A stretch of 42,620 nucleotides of DNA, taken from contig JAGOMA010000045.1 of the NCBI GenBank assembly GCA_017993775.1, forward strand, positions 1 through 42,620, in the 5' to 3' direction. Below are positions 32,129 through 42,158 of this stretch, one piece after another; the first letter of the stretch is position 1; each line of letters opens with the position of its first letter. A program made the position numbers and the translations under genes. The notes beneath the pieces are model-generated. The model worked only from the letters and a program-made list of their open reading frames with translations, did not search any database and was not told where the DNA came from. The DNA is from Chloroflexota bacterium (lineage in GTDB: Bacteria > Chloroflexota > Anaerolineae > Promineifilales > Promineifilaceae).

Positions 32129-35100
32129 ATACAGATTTACAAACTGCAATAGAAATGATTCGTCTTGGCGATACACCTAGTGCGTACAAGCTCGTGGCAA
32201 ATCATGTCAGGAAGTACCCCAAAGATTCCCATGCTTGGTATTTGCTGAGCTTCACAGTTGACAAAAAAGAACAAAAAATAGATTGTTTGGAGCGCGCCCT
32301 AAAATTATCGCCAGATTATTTCCAAGCTAAAAAGCGCTTATTGCAACTCACCCAAACCAATACTTACGACAAAAATACTCCGACAAAAATATCGGTGGAT
32401 GAAGAAACCACCTCTACTGAAAATCATACCATAGAAATAACTACACAAGGTCATAAATTAGTTAGCGAAATCCCATCTGTAACACTGTTAGATCCGGTTA
32501 TTGAAAACTGGTGTAGTAATTTGAGTTACAGAGAACAAAAGGTGATCGAATATCTGTATCTTAGTGCCAATTATTTTTCGGTAGGAGCAGTTGGTCGTAT
32601 TATCAGCGAATCACCCGCAAAAGTTCTCGATATACGTAAGCGAGCGTTTGACAAACTCCATCAAAACTATATCAATCTTTCAATTGATCCGTTAATGAGT
32701 TCCGTCATCACGGCTATTAAGAACAATGGGGACCTGAACGAATCTGATTTAGTAGCAGTTCTACAAGATACCTGGTCGGCGAAAATGCATAACCTCATTG
32801 GTTTAGTACGTCTAATCCGGTCAATTGAAGATACGTACAATGAATTTAGTAAAAATAAAATTAATGAACCACAATCCAATAACAACTTAGGCCAGGGAAA
32901 ATCTATCCCTAAAAACCGGTTGAAAAAACCGATTGATAAAGAGCAAAGCCCCCCCCCTACTAAAGGTCCGGTGCCAGATGTTTCAGATCCAAAAAATTCA
33001 AGTGACAATAATGCTCCAAAGCCTTCTCAAAAAACTTCATCTTTTGCTGATGAAAAGATGGTTGAAGAGACAATGCCAATTGGTGTACCTAAAGAAGAAA
33101 ACACACTTACACATAGTGGTTCAATAAGCTCAAATCCTCAAAAAAACGAGCCTGACATAGAATCGGTTACAGGCTTAGTTCTTGATAAGGAAAAGGGAAA
33201 AACGCCGAGTTCTGGCAAAAAACAAACGCCTCCTTTTAAATATGAGCATCGTCTATGGCAAATGAGTGGGGGAAATGAGAGAAGAAAAAAAAGACCAGAT
33301 GTTTTTCAATTTCTAGTTGAGGATATAACCAGGTTACCAATCATTACTAATCCGCATCAGGAACTATGGTTAGGGATACAACTCCAATCAGTTAATCGAC
33401 TTGATAAAATTTTGACAAGCAAAAAAACCTCAGCTGATTATGTATCTATCCCTCATGTTATTTGCCAGACATTGTTAACGGCTTGGAAATCTCTAGACCA
33501 AGATTACACAAAGCTAGAATTGCAGCCTCCGAGATTAGAAATCTGGGTCTCCGAATTGCTATCGGCACGCCGCAACATCTATGAATTGCATCGTTCTCGA
33601 TTACACCGATTTTTACGAAACGTGCAAAAGTTAGAAAATGTCGAAGAAACCAAACGAATTTTAGATCTTGTTTATCAAGTCGTTGAAACTTTGGCAGTGT
33701 TCCCTTCTAGTCCATTGAATCAACTAGTTATATTTATTAATAATCACAATTGCTTACCAGTTGTCAACGAGATGGAGACTTGGTTACCACACGATGAAGA
33801 TACGCTTAAGCAGCAAAACGAACTCCAAAGAAATCAGGCTCAAAACATACTGACAACTGGTTATTTACGCTATGCAATACGAGTTGCTCAGGGATATGTG
33901 GATCGTGGTATTCCATTTGCCGATTTAGTTCAAGTTGGTTTTTGGGGTTTATTAAAGGCAGCAAAGAAGTTTGATTATCGAGTGCAAGTCAGATTTGGTG
34001 CTTACGCAACAAACTGGATATGGCAAGCTATAGGACGAGAGGTTGCTGACCATGGCAAAATGATTCGATTACCGGTTCACATTCAAGAAACCCTGCGTAA
34101 ATTGGAAAGTGCTTGTGAACAATTTGATGATGGGCATCATGATCCAATCCGAAATCATGAGGTTCTGTTCAATGTAGGTTTATTAGAACAAAGTGATTAT
34201 GAAATTTTACGCGAAGCGGGACCAAATATTAGCAATCTAGCAGCAAATGTTTTGGATAACTATGAAAACGCAGCAGCTAAGGCCCGTAAAATATATAACA
34301 TTTCTCTACAAATTTTTCCTTGGTCAGAAATTCAAGTTATCAACCACCCTGACGAGCGATTTGATAGAATTGAATCAATCGAAGAGCTTCTACCAGATAA
34401 TCATCCTTATCTTGATTATATTGTAGATATACCTTTTCTCCGCCAAATAATTGAGGAACAGGTTTTTTCGTTTTTGACGGAGAAAGAACGAGAGGTGTTG
34501 ACACTTCGCTATGGCTTAGCAGATGGAGAAGAAAGAACACTCGAAGAAGTAGGAAAGGTGTTTGGTGTTACACGAGAAAGAATCAGACAAATTGAAGCAA
34601 AAGCATTACGAACGCTAGAAAACCGCGTAACACTTGGCCTGTTACCAGATTTGCACGATTTGCTATCTGAAAGCGAATTTCTTCCATTCCAAAACTTGGA
34701 CGAGAAAATTGACCTGACTGCTCAAGAAATATTCGATGATAGTGATGTTTCCAATTGGAGTCGGTTAACTGACTTATTAGCCCAGTTACCACGGAGTGAT
34801 TGGATCAAAGGCAGGGCTGTAACTCATGGTGTCCAGCGGCAAGAGCAATTGCTTTCAGCGTTAGAACAATTAAGTATGCCAGCTCATGTATCAGATATCG
34901 CCGAGCAAGTTAATAGTGCAATTGAGGGCAAAGACCTAGATGATAATCACGTGTATACTTTAATGTTCCGTGATGAGGAAACTTTTATTTTATTAGGCCA
35001 AGGTATTTTTAGCCTTGTTGCATGGGAACGTGCTAGGGCTAGTGAATCACAGCCTATTTTAGCTTGTTGTCCTATGCCATTGCCTGATCCGCCTGATTAT

Positions 35101-35679
35101 GAAGATGCTTTTTTTGAATCGGTGTTGGTAGGGCAGCAGGCATTATCAAAAGGATTAACGGCCGTCCAGTTTACAAACCACATGCTACAATGGGCAAAAG
35201 TGGAAGATACGCCACAGAAATGGTTTGTACAAACCATCTTATCGGCTTATTATTTGGTGGATCTCATTCCTTATGTCTTTACTTTTAGCGGTGAGAATCC
35301 TGTTTTGCAATGTACGCTGCCTACCATCTCCATTCAGGAATTACGCTTTCATTGTTTGGGGGCATTAACGGAACGACTGGTAGCAATGCCGGAATTCTGG
35401 TGGTTGCTACAGCAACATCAGCCTGCTCGCCCCACTGATTTAGGAGAAATGTTTGCAGACATACACCCAAACGGCCTTGACGACACGTTCCAGCGGTTGC
35501 GTTTGTTGGCTAGTTTAGGAGCAACGCAAAAGTTAAAGTATGGAGAGTACAAGTTAACCCCATTAGGTGAAGAATGTGCAAACAGGTGGAGGCGGGAGGT
35601 CGTAATTGAAATGGCCATTGATAATGAGTCAAACAAATCTGATTTAGAAAACAGTTTTTCTAACTTCATCGCTTGGTAG
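32125..35679 (+). CDS. Giant sigma-70-like protein with HARE-type winged helix
   Basis: An 1184-aa protein. Residues about 1-75 resemble a TPR pair (DSHAWYLLSF, ALKLSPDYFQAKKRL). About 130-185 may be a helix-turn-helix. Residues 245-390 are polar and low-complexity. A region 1.2-like piece (about 392-420) is followed by sigma region 2 (about 578-655: YVDRGIPFADLVQVGFWGLL, FGAYATNWIWQAI, then GKMIRLPVH). Region 4 is at about 784-834 (LTEKEREVLTLRYGL, TRERIRQIEAKALRTL). Residues about 911-971 match the HARE-HTH pattern (PAHVSDIAEQVN, GQGIFSLVAWERA). The C-terminus looks like another winged helix (KLTPLGEECANRW). Ordinary sigma factors are 250-600 aa. It opens a six-gene low-GC operon and lies 6 nt before the TGT-like gene. 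It could direct RNA polymerase to the locus or read modified DNA; both are inference. Confidence 0.75.
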   Translation: MNTDLQTAIEMIRLGDTPSAYKLVANHVRKYPKDSHAWYLLSFTVDKKEQKIDCLERALKLSPDYFQAKKRLLQLTQTNTYDKNTPTKISVDEETTSTENHTIEITTQGHKLVSEIPSVTLLDPVIENWCSNLSYREQKVIEYLYLSANYFSVGAVGRIISESPAKVLDIRKRAFDKLHQNYINLSIDPLMSSVITAIKNNGDLNESDLVAVLQDTWSAKMHNLIGLVRLIRSIEDTYNEFSKNKINEPQSNNNLGQGKSIPKNRLKKPIDKEQSPPPTKGPVPDVSDPKNSSDNNAPKPSQKTSSFADEKMVEETMPIGVPKEENTLTHSGSISSNPQKNEPDIESVTGLVLDKEKGKTPSSGKKQTPPFKYEHRLWQMSGGNERRKKRPDVFQFLVEDITRLPIITNPHQELWLGIQLQSVNRLDKILTSKKTSADYVSIPHVICQTLLTAWKSLDQDYTKLELQPPRLEIWVSELLSARRNIYELHRSRLHRFLRNVQKLENVEETKRILDLVYQVVETLAVFPSSPLNQLVIFINNHNCLPVVNEMETWLPHDEDTLKQQNELQRNQAQNILTTGYLRYAIRVAQGYVDRGIPFADLVQVGFWGLLKAAKKFDYRVQVRFGAYATNWIWQAIGREVADHGKMIRLPVHIQETLRKLESACEQFDDGHHDPIRNHEVLFNVGLLEQSDYEILREAGPNISNLAANVLDNYENAAAKARKIYNISLQIFPWSEIQVINHPDERFDRIESIEELLPDNHPYLDYIVDIPFLRQIIEEQVFSFLTEKEREVLTLRYGLADGEERTLEEVGKVFGVTRERIRQIEAKALRTLENRVTLGLLPDLHDLLSESEFLPFQNLDEKIDLTAQEIFDDSDVSNWSRLTDLLAQLPRSDWIKGRAVTHGVQRQEQLLSALEQLSMPAHVSDIAEQVNSAIEGKDLDDNHVYTLMFRDEETFILLGQGIFSLVAWERARASESQPILACCPMPLPDPPDYEDAFFESVLVGQQALSKGLTAVQFTNHMLQWAKVEDTPQKWFVQTILSAYYLVDLIPYVFTFSGENPVLQCTLPTISIQELRFHCLGALTERLVAMPEFWWLLQQHQPARPTDLGEMFADIHPNGLDDTFQRLRLLASLGATQKLKYGEYKLTPLGEECANRWRREVVIEMAIDNESNKSDLENSFSNFIAW

Positions 35680-35685
35680 ACGTAT

Positions 35686-36699
35686 ATGGAATTTATTGCT
35701 TCAATTACCCTAGATGTGAGTTACGTACATAAAATAAGACGTTTATGGAAAATGAGTGGCGATCCACGTAACCCACTAAAAAACGTTCTTGTATCACCGC
35801 TATTTACGCATCCCAAGACATTAGCTAAATTCCGAGAACTTCGAGAAAACAACGAGGTAGAACAAATTTATTTTGATAGCGGTGCTTACTCCGTTCAGAA
35901 GGGTCGAAGTAGTTACGAAGAAATGTACTGGTCTCTTCTGAATTACTACCGCGAGAATGATTGGGCTGATTGGTATGTGCTGCCTGACTATGTTCCATTA
36001 TCCTCAGACACACCAGAAGATGTCTGGTACAAGGTTCAAACAACGGCCAATATGGGTAGCTTATTTTTTGCAGAAATGCCAGAGCACCTTCGATTACGCG
36101 CCTTACCTGTTGTTCAAGGACACTCTATTGACCAAATTGAGTTTTGTCTTGAATCCTTTCTAAAAATGGAGGGTATACAGCGTATCGGATTTGGTTCATT
36201 CCCAACAAATGGCAAAGACAGCAGTGTTAATACCTTGTCCCCAAGTGCATTAACTTTTTTGTCACACTTGACAAAGATACTTGACTCCAAAGGAATTGGG
36301 TTACATGCGTTTGGTGTTGGAACACCACCTGTTATTTTCTTGCTTCATCAAGCCGGAGTTAAGAGTTTCGATTCCGTAGGCTGGATGAAAACCGCGGGTT
36401 TTGGCAAAATTTTCATGCCGTTTGTTAGAGCGTACAACATTACTTACCGAGATCGGACAGCTCGAGGGTTAACTAAAGAGACATTTCTCGAATTGAAGAG
36501 AATGACCAATCACGATTGTTTTTTTTGTCAATCTTTTGATACATTGGCACAAAGTAGAGACTTCCGGTTCATGCATAATCTTATCGTGGTTATGGATACT
36601 ATTGACCAGTTAGGCAATCTCCAATCAGTTGATGTAGGGAAAATTCTTGATATTTATTCACCCTACTATGCAAAAATGAACATAGGGGCAAATACATGA
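35686..36699 (+). CDS. TGT/DpdA-like 7-deazaguanine transglycosylase homologue
   Basis: A 337-aa TIM-barrel protein that follows the tRNA-guanine transglycosylase motifs in order. These are FDSGAYSV with D64 (TGT DSGGFQ), LPDYVP with D101 (FDE region), PVVQGHS with Q144 (VQGG), RIGFGSF at 166-172, and HAFGVGTP at 207-214. The nucleophile-like D229 follows in KSFDSVGWMKTA. The zinc site reads H276-x-C278-x2-C281 with H297, so the first cysteine of the usual CxCxxC is a histidine. The PUA domain of archaeal enzymes is absent. DpdA enzymes exchange guanine in DNA for preQ0, whereas TGT acts on tRNA. The setting among BREX-like genes favours DNA. It is 6 nt from the sigma-like gene and overlaps the next gene by 4 nt. 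Confidence 0.75.
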   Translation: MEFIASITLDVSYVHKIRRLWKMSGDPRNPLKNVLVSPLFTHPKTLAKFRELRENNEVEQIYFDSGAYSVQKGRSSYEEMYWSLLNYYRENDWADWYVLPDYVPLSSDTPEDVWYKVQTTANMGSLFFAEMPEHLRLRALPVVQGHSIDQIEFCLESFLKMEGIQRIGFGSFPTNGKDSSVNTLSPSALTFLSHLTKILDSKGIGLHAFGVGTPPVIFLLHQAGVKSFDSVGWMKTAGFGKIFMPFVRAYNITYRDRTARGLTKETFLELKRMTNHDCFFCQSFDTLAQSRDFRFMHNLIVVMDTIDQLGNLQSVDVGKILDIYSPYYAKMNIGANT

Positions 36700-37487
36700 C
36701 TCTCAGTTTCCATGTCCGTCACGAAGTGACATTTGAAAGAGCCAAAGAGGTTCTATTCGCTATTGGCAGAGGGGAATCTTATGACCATGTCCTCCAAGCA
36801 GATCGGCAAATTACAAGATTACGTCAGCTTCGTCTATTAAGTGGTGATTCTCTTACCTCTAATGGGGAAAATATTTTTTCCCTTTGCGAAACAAAGCAAG
36901 ACCTATGGAGTGATTTGCTGCATTTCTCTCACTATACACTTTGGCAACCCGAGAATAGCTCAGAAAATGGTTTTGCCTGGACTTACCGCACTTTTGTCGA
37001 TCATATTTGGTGTCTAAATCATATCCAGATAAATGTAGAGGGTCTAGAACCCGTGGTATCAAAACTCATTAACGATATTGAGGCAGAGAATGAGTTCGAT
37101 GTAGAAGAAACTCGAAAAGCAGTAGTTTCTTTAAGCTGGAGAAGCTTGAAAGGTGTTTCTAATTGGCTGGCAGGTGTAATACCTCCTGTAATTGAAAATG
37201 AACACTTTACTCGTCGGTTCTTCTGTCCACCCGAACTGGCATTATTATCTGCAGGTTGGACTGCCCAACAAACTGATGGAGAGATAGGAATAGACTTTTT
37301 GCTCACACCAGAACGGAGAGAAATGATGTGTAAGGTTTGCCTATTGGATCCTTCTGCCCTAGATCGTGTACTGGATTGGACATTACCATTGTATCCAGAA
37401 GTTATGGTAGATGGAACGAATGCGGGAGTATATGGCCGATTCATCCGTTTTCTCAAGTGGCCAGAGTTAAGTGATTTGCTACATTAA
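36696..37487 (+). CDS. Unknown 263-aa protein with possible winged helix
   Basis: I do not recognise the family. The start ATG overlaps the TGA of the TGT-like gene (ATGA), so the two are translationally coupled and probably work together. Residues about 30-60 (QADRQITRLRQLRLLSGD, then LTSNGENIF) have the helix-helix-hairpin look of a winged helix. The next stretch (LWSDLLHFSHYTLW) is aromatic and helical. Two cysteines, in MCKVCLLDPS near residue 210, could bind metal, but no partner pair is evident. There is no signal peptide or membrane helix. A DNA-binding adaptor for the transglycosylase is a guess only. Confidence 0.6.
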   Translation: MTLSFHVRHEVTFERAKEVLFAIGRGESYDHVLQADRQITRLRQLRLLSGDSLTSNGENIFSLCETKQDLWSDLLHFSHYTLWQPENSSENGFAWTYRTFVDHIWCLNHIQINVEGLEPVVSKLINDIEAENEFDVEETRKAVVSLSWRSLKGVSNWLAGVIPPVIENEHFTRRFFCPPELALLSAGWTAQQTDGEIGIDFLLTPERREMMCKVCLLDPSALDRVLDWTLPLYPEVMVDGTNAGVYGRFIRFLKWPELSDLLH

Positions 37488-37587
37488 GCGTGACAGATAA
37501 CGCAGAATGTACACGATAGACACTAGTTTGTGTCGCTCGAATAAGCGGATAATGCACAAGTAATTAATTTATAGACGAAAATTTACT

Positions 37588-38103
37588 GTGAGCCAATTAT
37601 TAACTTTATTGAATCGCTTAAAGGCAGAAGCTCGCCTGGAACGGCTAACTGTTAGCCAACAGACAGCCTGGCACAATATTCAGCAGCAGTTACGCTTTCC
37701 TGAGCGAATTAACCTGTATGGTGCAGCCGGTTCCGGTAAAACGTTCCTCGCTTGGGCGTTGGCAAATGAGCAAAATGCCGCCTACTTTGTTAGTCCAGAA
37801 GTATTGTTTCAGTCCAATTTCATGAACGAATCATCTCAATTAATAATTGTGGATAATGGCGTGAGTGATACAGGAGAGTTGCGCCGGTTATTGGCTGAGT
37901 TACAAATGCGAAACGGCCGTTCTACCCTCATCATTACTCGCCACGCCAATCAAATTGGTTTACCCCTTGTTCATTTACCGTTACCTATGTCGCAAGATAT
38001 TACAATTACCTACCGTAACCTTAGTTTGTTAGAAAAGTACGCTTTGCCACCCCTTACTGAAGGAAATATGTGGCAAATTATCATGTCAACTTTAACAGCG
38101 TAG
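37588..38103 (+). CDS. brxF: BrxF-like small P-loop NTPase
   Basis: A 171-aa protein with Walker A LYGAAGSGKTFLAWALA (K51) and a short Walker B-like LIIVDNG (D89), followed by TLIITRHANQIGLPL. Small P-loop proteins next to brxC are named BrxF in type 3 BREX, and both size and position fit. The conserved acidic pair of Walker B is reduced to one Asp, so hydrolysis may be weak. The start is GTG, with no good Shine-Dalgarno, after a 100-nt gap from the preceding gene, the widest gap in the operon. The next gene starts 14 nt after its stop. The name is by context and motif only. Confidence 0.55.
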   Translation: MSQLLTLLNRLKAEARLERLTVSQQTAWHNIQQQLRFPERINLYGAAGSGKTFLAWALANEQNAAYFVSPEVLFQSNFMNESSQLIIVDNGVSDTGELRRLLAELQMRNGRSTLIITRHANQIGLPLVHLPLPMSQDITITYRNLSLLEKYALPPLTEGNMWQIIMSTLTA

Positions 38104-38117
38104 CAGGAGTTTTCACT

Positions 38118-41100
38118 ATGAATCTCGAAGGATTACAAGCCATTCTCGACAAAGAAGAAATCGTTGCCACTCAACGTGCGGAGGATTTACTCACTCGCCC
38201 TGAAATCGTGGATCGTGTATATCAAGGGCATGTTCGCACCTACATTCCTCTAAGTCGCCAAGCTTCTGGGAATGAGAACGGACAAAGCGTAAAAGATTTT
38301 GAACGTCGCGTCATAAGAGAAGTGAAACAGGCTGGCGCAATTCGGGGTTACATTACTGCCGAATATGGACATGGTAAAACCAGCACTGCTCTGTATCTAT
38401 GGCAACAAGCGCGTGAGGAAAATATCCTGGCTGTTCCTCCCTTTCAGCTAAACAAGCTAACGGACTTTATCCGTGCGACCTATGGCTGGGTGCGTTACGA
38501 AATTAAGAGAACCCGACCTCAGTCTACATCTATACAAGAAGCAGATAAACTTTACGATTCTTTGATTAATCGCGGCGCAGAAAGTATTGCCAGACAATAC
38601 AACATGTCTTTGGCTGACGCAAAACGAATGGCACGAGAAAAGCCGGAGATTTTGGAATTAACGCCGGCCGATTACATTCACTTTTTTGAGGAAATGACTC
38701 GTTTGGCGGAAGATGCGGGTTTTGAAGGGTTGCTGGTCCTGGCAGACGAACTGCAACAATACATTGACCCTGAAATCAAACAAGGGATTAAAGATCCAAT
38801 TAGCCCCTTCTTTGACATTGTGAGTGCAATATTGACCCGGCGTAATCAGCTTCGATTTGGCCTGATTGTCGTTATTCCACCAAAAGAGTTGGGACAATTG
38901 CGCGACGGCCGTGGAGACCTGATCCATCGCGCTTTGCAAGCCAGTCTAGATTTGCGGACAGTCTACAATCAAGAATTTCCTCAACGACTATGGGAACGGT
39001 TAGCAAAAGAGTTCAAATTTCAGGAACATCAAACACGAATTATCAGCCCCGAATGTCTGATAGCTTTAGGTCAGGTTGGTGCTAGAAGTGATTTGTCCGA
39101 CGGTCCCCGGACTGTGGTCAACACACTACGCAGGGCAACACGTCGCTATTTGGACATGGGCCAACCAGCCGATTCCCCATACACTCCCGAAACACTCGTC
39201 AATGATTTATTGCAAGGCAACATTCAATATGACAGTTCCAAACGAATTGCTCAGGTGACATCTCGTGTTTTAGCTCATAGCCTTGTCAAAGGGCAGCCAG
39301 AACGTGAACGGGCGATAAAGTGGGCGGCTGCTTTTCCTAATGAAGGTGTGACGATGAGTTTGCAAGAAGCTCATCAGTTAGCTGCTGTATTTGATGACCT
39401 GGCGCAGAGCGGTGGTTTGGGCGATTTGATCATCTCGGTAGGAGATGTGCGTAACAAAGGTTTTACTTTACGAGATTTACAGGAAGCGCCTATCAAAACA
39501 GATTGGTTAAGCATGATGCTGCGCGAATATGGGCGTAATTACTTTGAAACGGCTGCCTCAACAGAAGATCGTGCCCTCAAAGGATTTATCAGCTTACTCA
39601 AGACGAAGGTTTTCCCATCTAATCAGTGGTCAATCACCAAAGAGATAACGTCTAGGTTGACACAAAATACAGGGTTAGTCTTTGAGGGAAGCTTTACCAG
39701 CGCCAGCCGCAAGTTTCCAGAGCGAACAGTTCATGTGCGCATCTTATGGGAAGATGAAAGCATCAAAGACGCGCATGATGAGGGAGAAGTGCTGGTAGAA
39801 ATCCGTTTGCGCCGTTATCTGGATCGCAAGGAGAGTGAACGGCGCTATCAGGCTAACCCGATGGAGATAGATTATGACGGCCGCCAACTCAACCTTACTT
39901 TTAATTTGATGAGTCGGTCAATTGATCCCTCCCCCAATCTTGAAGAGCAAATAAGCGCCTACATCTCGCCTTTTAAACTAACCCCGCTTCTTTTACTTGC
40001 TTTACATCAGGCCTTAGAGGAGGAGCGTGAACGCAATGCCATTCCTAAGGCAGATGACCAATTCATCAAATACAATTTCCAAACCGACCTAATGGAACAC
40101 GCATTCCGTGAATTATTTAATGAAACGGTTGGCACACCTGTTGAATCGGCGCAGGAACGCATTGTGGAAATCGGCTTACACAATTTGTTCTCTGTTGCTT
40201 ATCCTGACTATGAAACTTTGATAGTAGTTATTAGTTGGTCAGCATCTCTGAAAAAATATCATAATGCTCTAGCCCTATTGGAAACCAACCATGAACGACA
40301 AGGGCAAATTATTGTAGAAGGCACGAAAGACGATATAGCCAAGCTGTTTACGCTTGCCAACCCTGGCCTAGAAAGCTTTGCCCGTAACTTCCCCTTTCTA
40401 ATCGCTGATGTAAGTAAACTACCTGGTAAGGGGTCAGGCTCTGTCCGGTTTACTCTTCACCCTCTAGAAAAATTGATCCTCCATTGGCTGCAGGACAGTC
40501 CTCATCAAGAAACAGCCCAAGCAGCCGGCAAAAACTATGATCTACATCGCTTACCAAATCATCAGATTTATGACCGTGCCAAAGATCTAGGATATCTAGA
40601 TAAAGAAATCGATGCCATATTGGAACTTATGGAAGCGCGTGGCCTTGTGGAGCGAGATCTCAAACGTGGTTTTGTACGTGAAGCAGTGACTCAGGCACCA
40701 TCCGTTGATGAATTGGAAGCAGATATTCAGGAATGGCTGATGGAAATCGCAACGTTACGTGAAGCTTTTCCTCACGATCAACTATTGGTAAACTCAGCTG
40801 CAGAAGCACATAAAGCAAAAATAGTGACGGATGAATTGCGCCACAAACCAAGTGAAGAGCGTTTAATTAACAGTCGTCGCCGTGTTCAGCATGAACGCCA
40901 AATACTCGGCACGTTAGCGGAGGAAAAACATAAAGCCCTGGTAAAAGAAACGACTAATCTCTTACAACGATTACCTGCTGGTGAACTACGCCTGAAAACA
41001 AATCTAGAAAAGCCTTTGCTTACCAACGTGGGATATGGCGAACAAGTGGATGATCTACGCTCCCGACTATTCCGCCAATATACCAAACTCGAAAACGATA

Positions 41101-42158
41101 TTAGTCAGCTACAACAACAAATTCAAGCTACGCAAGCAACACTAAAGAAAGAGTTCCTAGAGTTAGTAACCTTAAAAAAATTAGCCATTGAGATTCGTGC
41201 CTATGAATCTCCTCTGGCGCGACTGAAAGAAAATTATGACGAGTTTCAAACGTCTTTCAGGCAGTATGCGGAATGGGTCAAACTTGTAACAGATGGTTCT
41301 GCATTGCGCGAAGAAATCCAGCAGTTAAGCGATCTGGTTTCTGAGGAGCGTCAGGAGTTTGATCAGTTAACTAGTGAGATTCGCGGTCAGCTAAGTGCGG
41401 GAAAATTGGATGCACTACCATATGCGCCAACATTCAGTGTTCGCGTAAATGATCTAGCCGAAAAAGTTCGCCAAATCAGAGCCCATGCTACAAATAGATT
41501 TACTACTTTGCAAGAACGCTATCGCCAAGCATTGACAAACCAATTGAGTTTTCCACCATCACAGTTGTGGATACCGCATCAATACAATCCGGTTGCACCA
41601 CAATCTAGCTATGACAAACTACGAGATGACGTACAAGAAACATTGGGTGAAAAGGTGTGTCAAAAGTTGCAGCAACAACTTGAAAATGAGCAAAAAACAG
41701 TTATTGGTACTTTGCAATCTCCACTGTTAAGCACACTGCTGTTAACCGACCAAACACAGCTTCGGGAGAATGGGGACGAGCTAAATAAACAGTTGCAAAG
41801 TTTGCGCACACAATTGGATGACGCTATACAACAGGTAGGAGATAAAGCCGTTGTAAACGATTTTCCTGAAGACGATAACGGCCGTTTTCAAGCACTTTTA
41901 CGTAGCCTTCGCAGTATATACGAAACGCTTAAAGGTATTAGTCAGCAAACCAAAAAGCTCAGTGCACACCTTACAAGCCTTGAACTAACTACTGATGAAA
42001 AAACCGTGTATCAAGCACTAATGAACGATCCTAAAGACGTAGCGACTTTGCGCCAACAAAACCCAAAACTTAATGAGGATGTCTTTTGGAATGCATTAAG
42101 AGGGCTTAATGCTAAACGACGGGTGAATATTCTAGTCAGCCCGGTGCGTTATGATTGA
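38118..42158 (+). CDS. brxC: BrxC/PglY-like BREX ATPase
   Basis: A 1346-aa protein. Walker A is AEYGHGKTSTALYLW (residues 81-95, K87), Walker B is GLLVLADELQQYID (about 206-219), and RFGLIVVIPPKELGQ looks like the following sensor strand. The domain order, size and place before PglZ match the BrxC/PglY ATPase of BREX systems, which with PglX and PglZ is required for modification and phage exclusion. Residues about 880-1150 contain long heptad-like helices (coiled coil), and the end (VYQALMNDPKDVATLRQQNP) may be a winged helix. I start at 38118, 8 nt after AGGAG. An in-frame ATG at 38070 would overlap brxF. The last codons overlap the PglZ start by 8 nt. Confidence 0.75.
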   Translation: MNLEGLQAILDKEEIVATQRAEDLLTRPEIVDRVYQGHVRTYIPLSRQASGNENGQSVKDFERRVIREVKQAGAIRGYITAEYGHGKTSTALYLWQQAREENILAVPPFQLNKLTDFIRATYGWVRYEIKRTRPQSTSIQEADKLYDSLINRGAESIARQYNMSLADAKRMAREKPEILELTPADYIHFFEEMTRLAEDAGFEGLLVLADELQQYIDPEIKQGIKDPISPFFDIVSAILTRRNQLRFGLIVVIPPKELGQLRDGRGDLIHRALQASLDLRTVYNQEFPQRLWERLAKEFKFQEHQTRIISPECLIALGQVGARSDLSDGPRTVVNTLRRATRRYLDMGQPADSPYTPETLVNDLLQGNIQYDSSKRIAQVTSRVLAHSLVKGQPERERAIKWAAAFPNEGVTMSLQEAHQLAAVFDDLAQSGGLGDLIISVGDVRNKGFTLRDLQEAPIKTDWLSMMLREYGRNYFETAASTEDRALKGFISLLKTKVFPSNQWSITKEITSRLTQNTGLVFEGSFTSASRKFPERTVHVRILWEDESIKDAHDEGEVLVEIRLRRYLDRKESERRYQANPMEIDYDGRQLNLTFNLMSRSIDPSPNLEEQISAYISPFKLTPLLLLALHQALEEERERNAIPKADDQFIKYNFQTDLMEHAFRELFNETVGTPVESAQERIVEIGLHNLFSVAYPDYETLIVVISWSASLKKYHNALALLETNHERQGQIIVEGTKDDIAKLFTLANPGLESFARNFPFLIADVSKLPGKGSGSVRFTLHPLEKLILHWLQDSPHQETAQAAGKNYDLHRLPNHQIYDRAKDLGYLDKEIDAILELMEARGLVERDLKRGFVREAVTQAPSVDELEADIQEWLMEIATLREAFPHDQLLVNSAAEAHKAKIVTDELRHKPSEERLINSRRRVQHERQILGTLAEEKHKALVKETTNLLQRLPAGELRLKTNLEKPLLTNVGYGEQVDDLRSRLFRQYTKLENDISQLQQQIQATQATLKKEFLELVTLKKLAIEIRAYESPLARLKENYDEFQTSFRQYAEWVKLVTDGSALREEIQQLSDLVSEERQEFDQLTSEIRGQLSAGKLDALPYAPTFSVRVNDLAEKVRQIRAHATNRFTTLQERYRQALTNQLSFPPSQLWIPHQYNPVAPQSSYDKLRDDVQETLGEKVCQKLQQQLENEQKTVIGTLQSPLLSTLLLTDQTQLRENGDELNKQLQSLRTQLDDAIQQVGDKAVVNDFPEDDNGRFQALLRSLRSIYETLKGISQQTKKLSAHLTSLELTTDEKTVYQALMNDPKDVATLRQQNPKLNEDVFWNALRGLNAKRRVNILVSPVRYD

